A stretch of DNA of 15,230 bases from a bacterium (GTDB lineage: Bacteria; Actinomycetota; Acidimicrobiia; Acidimicrobiales; CATQHL01): NCBI GenBank assembly GCA_026713745.1, contig JAPONU010000624.1, positions 1 through 15,230 of the forward strand, written 5' to 3'. The notes below the pieces were generated by a model. The model did not search any database, was not told where the DNA came from, and was given only the letters and a program-made list of their open reading frames with translations. Positions 13,489-15,230 of this stretch are shown piece after piece. The stretch's first letter is position 1. Every line of letters begins with the position of its first letter. The position numbers and the translations under genes are program-made.

Positions 13489-15230
13489 TCATTGCCAGGG
13501 GATGCCGTTTTCGGGCGCGTTGAGGTTTCCCCAGCATTCGAGGGTGTTGTCGGGGCGCTTGCCGCAGGTGAGGTCGCCGCCGGCGCTGAGGTAGATGAAC
13601 TCGCCGCCGGGTGGGGTGGGGTGGCCTTGGCTGTTGTCGCCCCAGCAGGCGGCGGTGCCGTCGGCGCGTAGCGCGCAGGCGTGGCGGTCGCCAGCGTAGA
13701 CCGCTGCGAATTTACCGCCGGGAGGGTCGGCGATGTCGCCGGTGCAGGCCAGGGTCCCGTCGGTGCGCCGGGCGCAGGCGAACGCGTCGCCGAGCGTGAG
13801 GTGGTAGGCGGGTGCGTCGAGTTCTGCGGCGGTCCCGGCGTCCTCTCCCCAGCACTCGATGGTGTCGTCGGCTCGGTGGGCGCACGTCCGCCGGGACCCG
13901 GCGACGATCGCCTCGAACGGCCCTGCGGGCGCGTCGGCCTCGCCGGCGGGGTTGGCGCCCCAGCAGATCACCGCACCTCCGAGCCGTTGCGCGCAGGTGT
14001 GCGCGGCGCCGGCGCTGACCGCACCGAAACGCCCTTCGGGCGCGTCGGCCTGGCCGTGGCTGTTGTCGCCCCAGCAGGCGACCGTGCGGTCGAACCGCAG
14101 CGCGCAGGTGTGCCCGCCGCCGGCGCTGAGGGTGCTGAAGCGCCCCTCGGGCGCGTCGGTTTGGCCGTGACTGTTCGAACCCCAACAGGACACAGGTCCG
14201 TTGTAGTGCGCCTCGCTGTCGAGGCGCACCGCGCAGAGGTGGCCGACCCGGTCGCCGCCGACGCTGAAATGACCGAAGTCGCGCCCGGTGGTGCGTGCGC
14301 GGGTCACCCCGGGGGCCCAGCGGACGCGGTTGGGCGAGGGGCGGTTGCCGTCGCCCCAACACACCGCGGCGGCGCCGGCGCGCAAGGCGCAGGTATGCGA
14401 GCCGCCCGCGGCGACGGTGGTGAACTCGCCCCGCGGCGGCGCCGTTTGGCCGGGCGTGCCGTCGCCCCAGCACGACACGGTGCCGTCGTCGCGGATCGCG
14501 CAGGCGTGCGCCCGACCGACCGCGAGGGCACCGAAGCGGCCCCCCGGCGCCTTGGCCTGCCCGGAGGTGTTCTCGCCCCAGCAGGCGACGAACCCGGAGG
14601 TGCGCAGACCGCACGAGAACGCCGCGCCGGCGCCGATCCCGGCGAACCGCCCGCCGGGCGGGTCGGTCTCGCCCGCCGCGTCGGCGCCGCCGCAGACCAC
14701 CCCGCCATCGACGCCCAGCGCGCACCAGTGCGCCGCACCCGCCGCCACCGCCGCGAACGGCCCCGAGCGGGTCTCGGTGACCTGCTCGGGGTGCCCCGCG
14801 AACTCGATCCCCAACTTCTCGGCGTCGGCCTCGAGGCGGGCGCGATCCCCCTCCGACAGGCCCGACAGCGCCCCCAGGACCCCAGACCGCAGAACATCGC
14901 ACGACAACCCGCCGCCCGCACCCAACCGGCAGGTCACATCCCGGCCCGACACCACCACCGCGCCCGGCGCCGCGCTGTCGCCGCCGGCGGCCGTCGGGCA
15001 CACCGTGGCGCGGTCGGTGACCGAACACCACTGCCCGTAACCCACGGGGAACTCCGCCAACAAACCCACCGCGGCGCCCCCGTGCGCCCCCCAGCACACC
15101 GCCCCGCCGCCGGCGCGCAACCCGCACGTGCCGCGCCCGCCCGCCGCCAAGGCGACGAACTCGCCGGGCGGCGCGTCCACCGCCGCGGAGACATGCTCAC
15201 CCCAACACACCACCCCGCCATCGACGCGCA
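13489..15230 (-). CDS. RCC1-repeat protein with paired cysteines (partial, N-terminus beyond the window)
   Basis: The reading frame enters from the right edge and ends at TGA 13489-13491 (last residues GIPWQ), so only the C-terminal 580 or so residues are visible. It consists of about 13 RCC1-like beta-propeller repeats of 37-43 residues. The consensus is F-x-x-V/L-x-A-G-x-x-H-T-C-A-L-R-x-D-G-T-V-x-C-W-G-D-N, then G-Q-x-D-A-P-x-G. Almost every repeat has two cysteines, in CAL and CWG, suited to a disulfide and hence to an extracytoplasmic location. Adjacent repeats at 14041 and 14152 are near-identical in DNA with a 111-bp period. One irregular insertion (about 14770-14930) with a charged helix interrupts the array. 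RCC1 propellers are protein-binding platforms; no enzyme domain is visible here. Confidence 0.85.
   Translation of the reverse strand, partial: RVDGGVVCWGEHVSAAVDAPPGEFVALAAGGRGTCGLRAGGGAVCWGAHGGAAVGLLAEFPVGYGQWCSVTDRATVCPTAAGGDSAAPGAVVVSGRDVTCRLGAGGGLSCDVLRSGVLGALSGLSEGDRARLEADAEKLGIEFAGHPEQVTETRSGPFAAVAAGAAHWCALGVDGGVVCGGADAAGETDPPGGRFAGIGAGAAFSCGLRTSGFVACWGENTSGQAKAPGGRFGALAVGRAHACAIRDDGTVSCWGDGTPGQTAPPRGEFTTVAAGGSHTCALRAGAAAVCWGDGNRPSPNRVRWAPGVTRARTTGRDFGHFSVGGDRVGHLCAVRLDSEAHYNGPVSCWGSNSHGQTDAPEGRFSTLSAGGGHTCALRFDRTVACWGDNSHGQADAPEGRFGAVSAGAAHTCAQRLGGAVICWGANPAGEADAPAGPFEAIVAGSRRTCAHRADDTIECWGEDAGTAAELDAPAYHLTLGDAFACARRTDGTLACTGDIADPPGGKFAAVYAGDRHACALRADGTAACWGDNSQGHPTPPGGEFIYLSAGGDLTCGKRPDNTLECWGNLNAPENGIPWQ

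Overview
The window is GC-rich DNA, roughly 70% by eye, with strong G/C third-position bias. It carries an F420-type PPOX protein, start codons preceded closely by TAnnnT hexamers instead of Shine-Dalgarno sequences, secreted proteins with PPC-like modules, and a Cys-paired RCC1-repeat protein. Together these suggest Actinomycetota, and the RCC1/PPC secreted proteins are reminiscent of uncultivated Acidimicrobiia. The lineage call is inference; no rRNA or other phylogenetic marker was used.

Layout: Positions 1-479 hold no gene I can defend, only a 51-bp tandem repeat and a long inverted-repeat element. A plus-strand block follows: a DUF1295 membrane protein (480-1292), a class I O-methyltransferase (1305-1961) and a YihY/BrkB-type membrane protein (2064-3044) whose start region is duplicated. 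A hairpin separates this block from five minus-strand genes: an OsmC-family protein (3205-3648), a large DUF2339 membrane protein (3671-6970), a secreted protein with two PPC-like modules (7070-9616), an F420-type PPOX protein (9722-10144) and glutaminyl-tRNA synthetase (10234-11985). Divergent from glnS is a toxin-antitoxin pair (12090-12721) with a striking operator-like array, followed by the decayed 3' end of a second PIN-toxin gene and a PAP2 phosphatase (12873-13430). Convergent with it, and running off the right edge, is an RCC1-repeat protein (13489 to beyond 15230).

The genes do not form one pathway. Most are housekeeping or envelope functions. The DUF1295, BrkB, DUF2339, PPC, PAP2 and RCC1 proteins all sit in or outside the membrane. 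OsmC and the PPOX protein are typical redox functions. The most unusual points are: the ribbon-helix-helix/PIN pair, whose PIN protein has Ala where the third catalytic Asp is expected; its array of six GCGCT-like boxes spaced about 10 bp apart; the remnant of a second PIN gene; the duplicated start of the BrkB gene; and a recurrent leaderless promoter pattern. I found no convincing large new defence or metabolic system.
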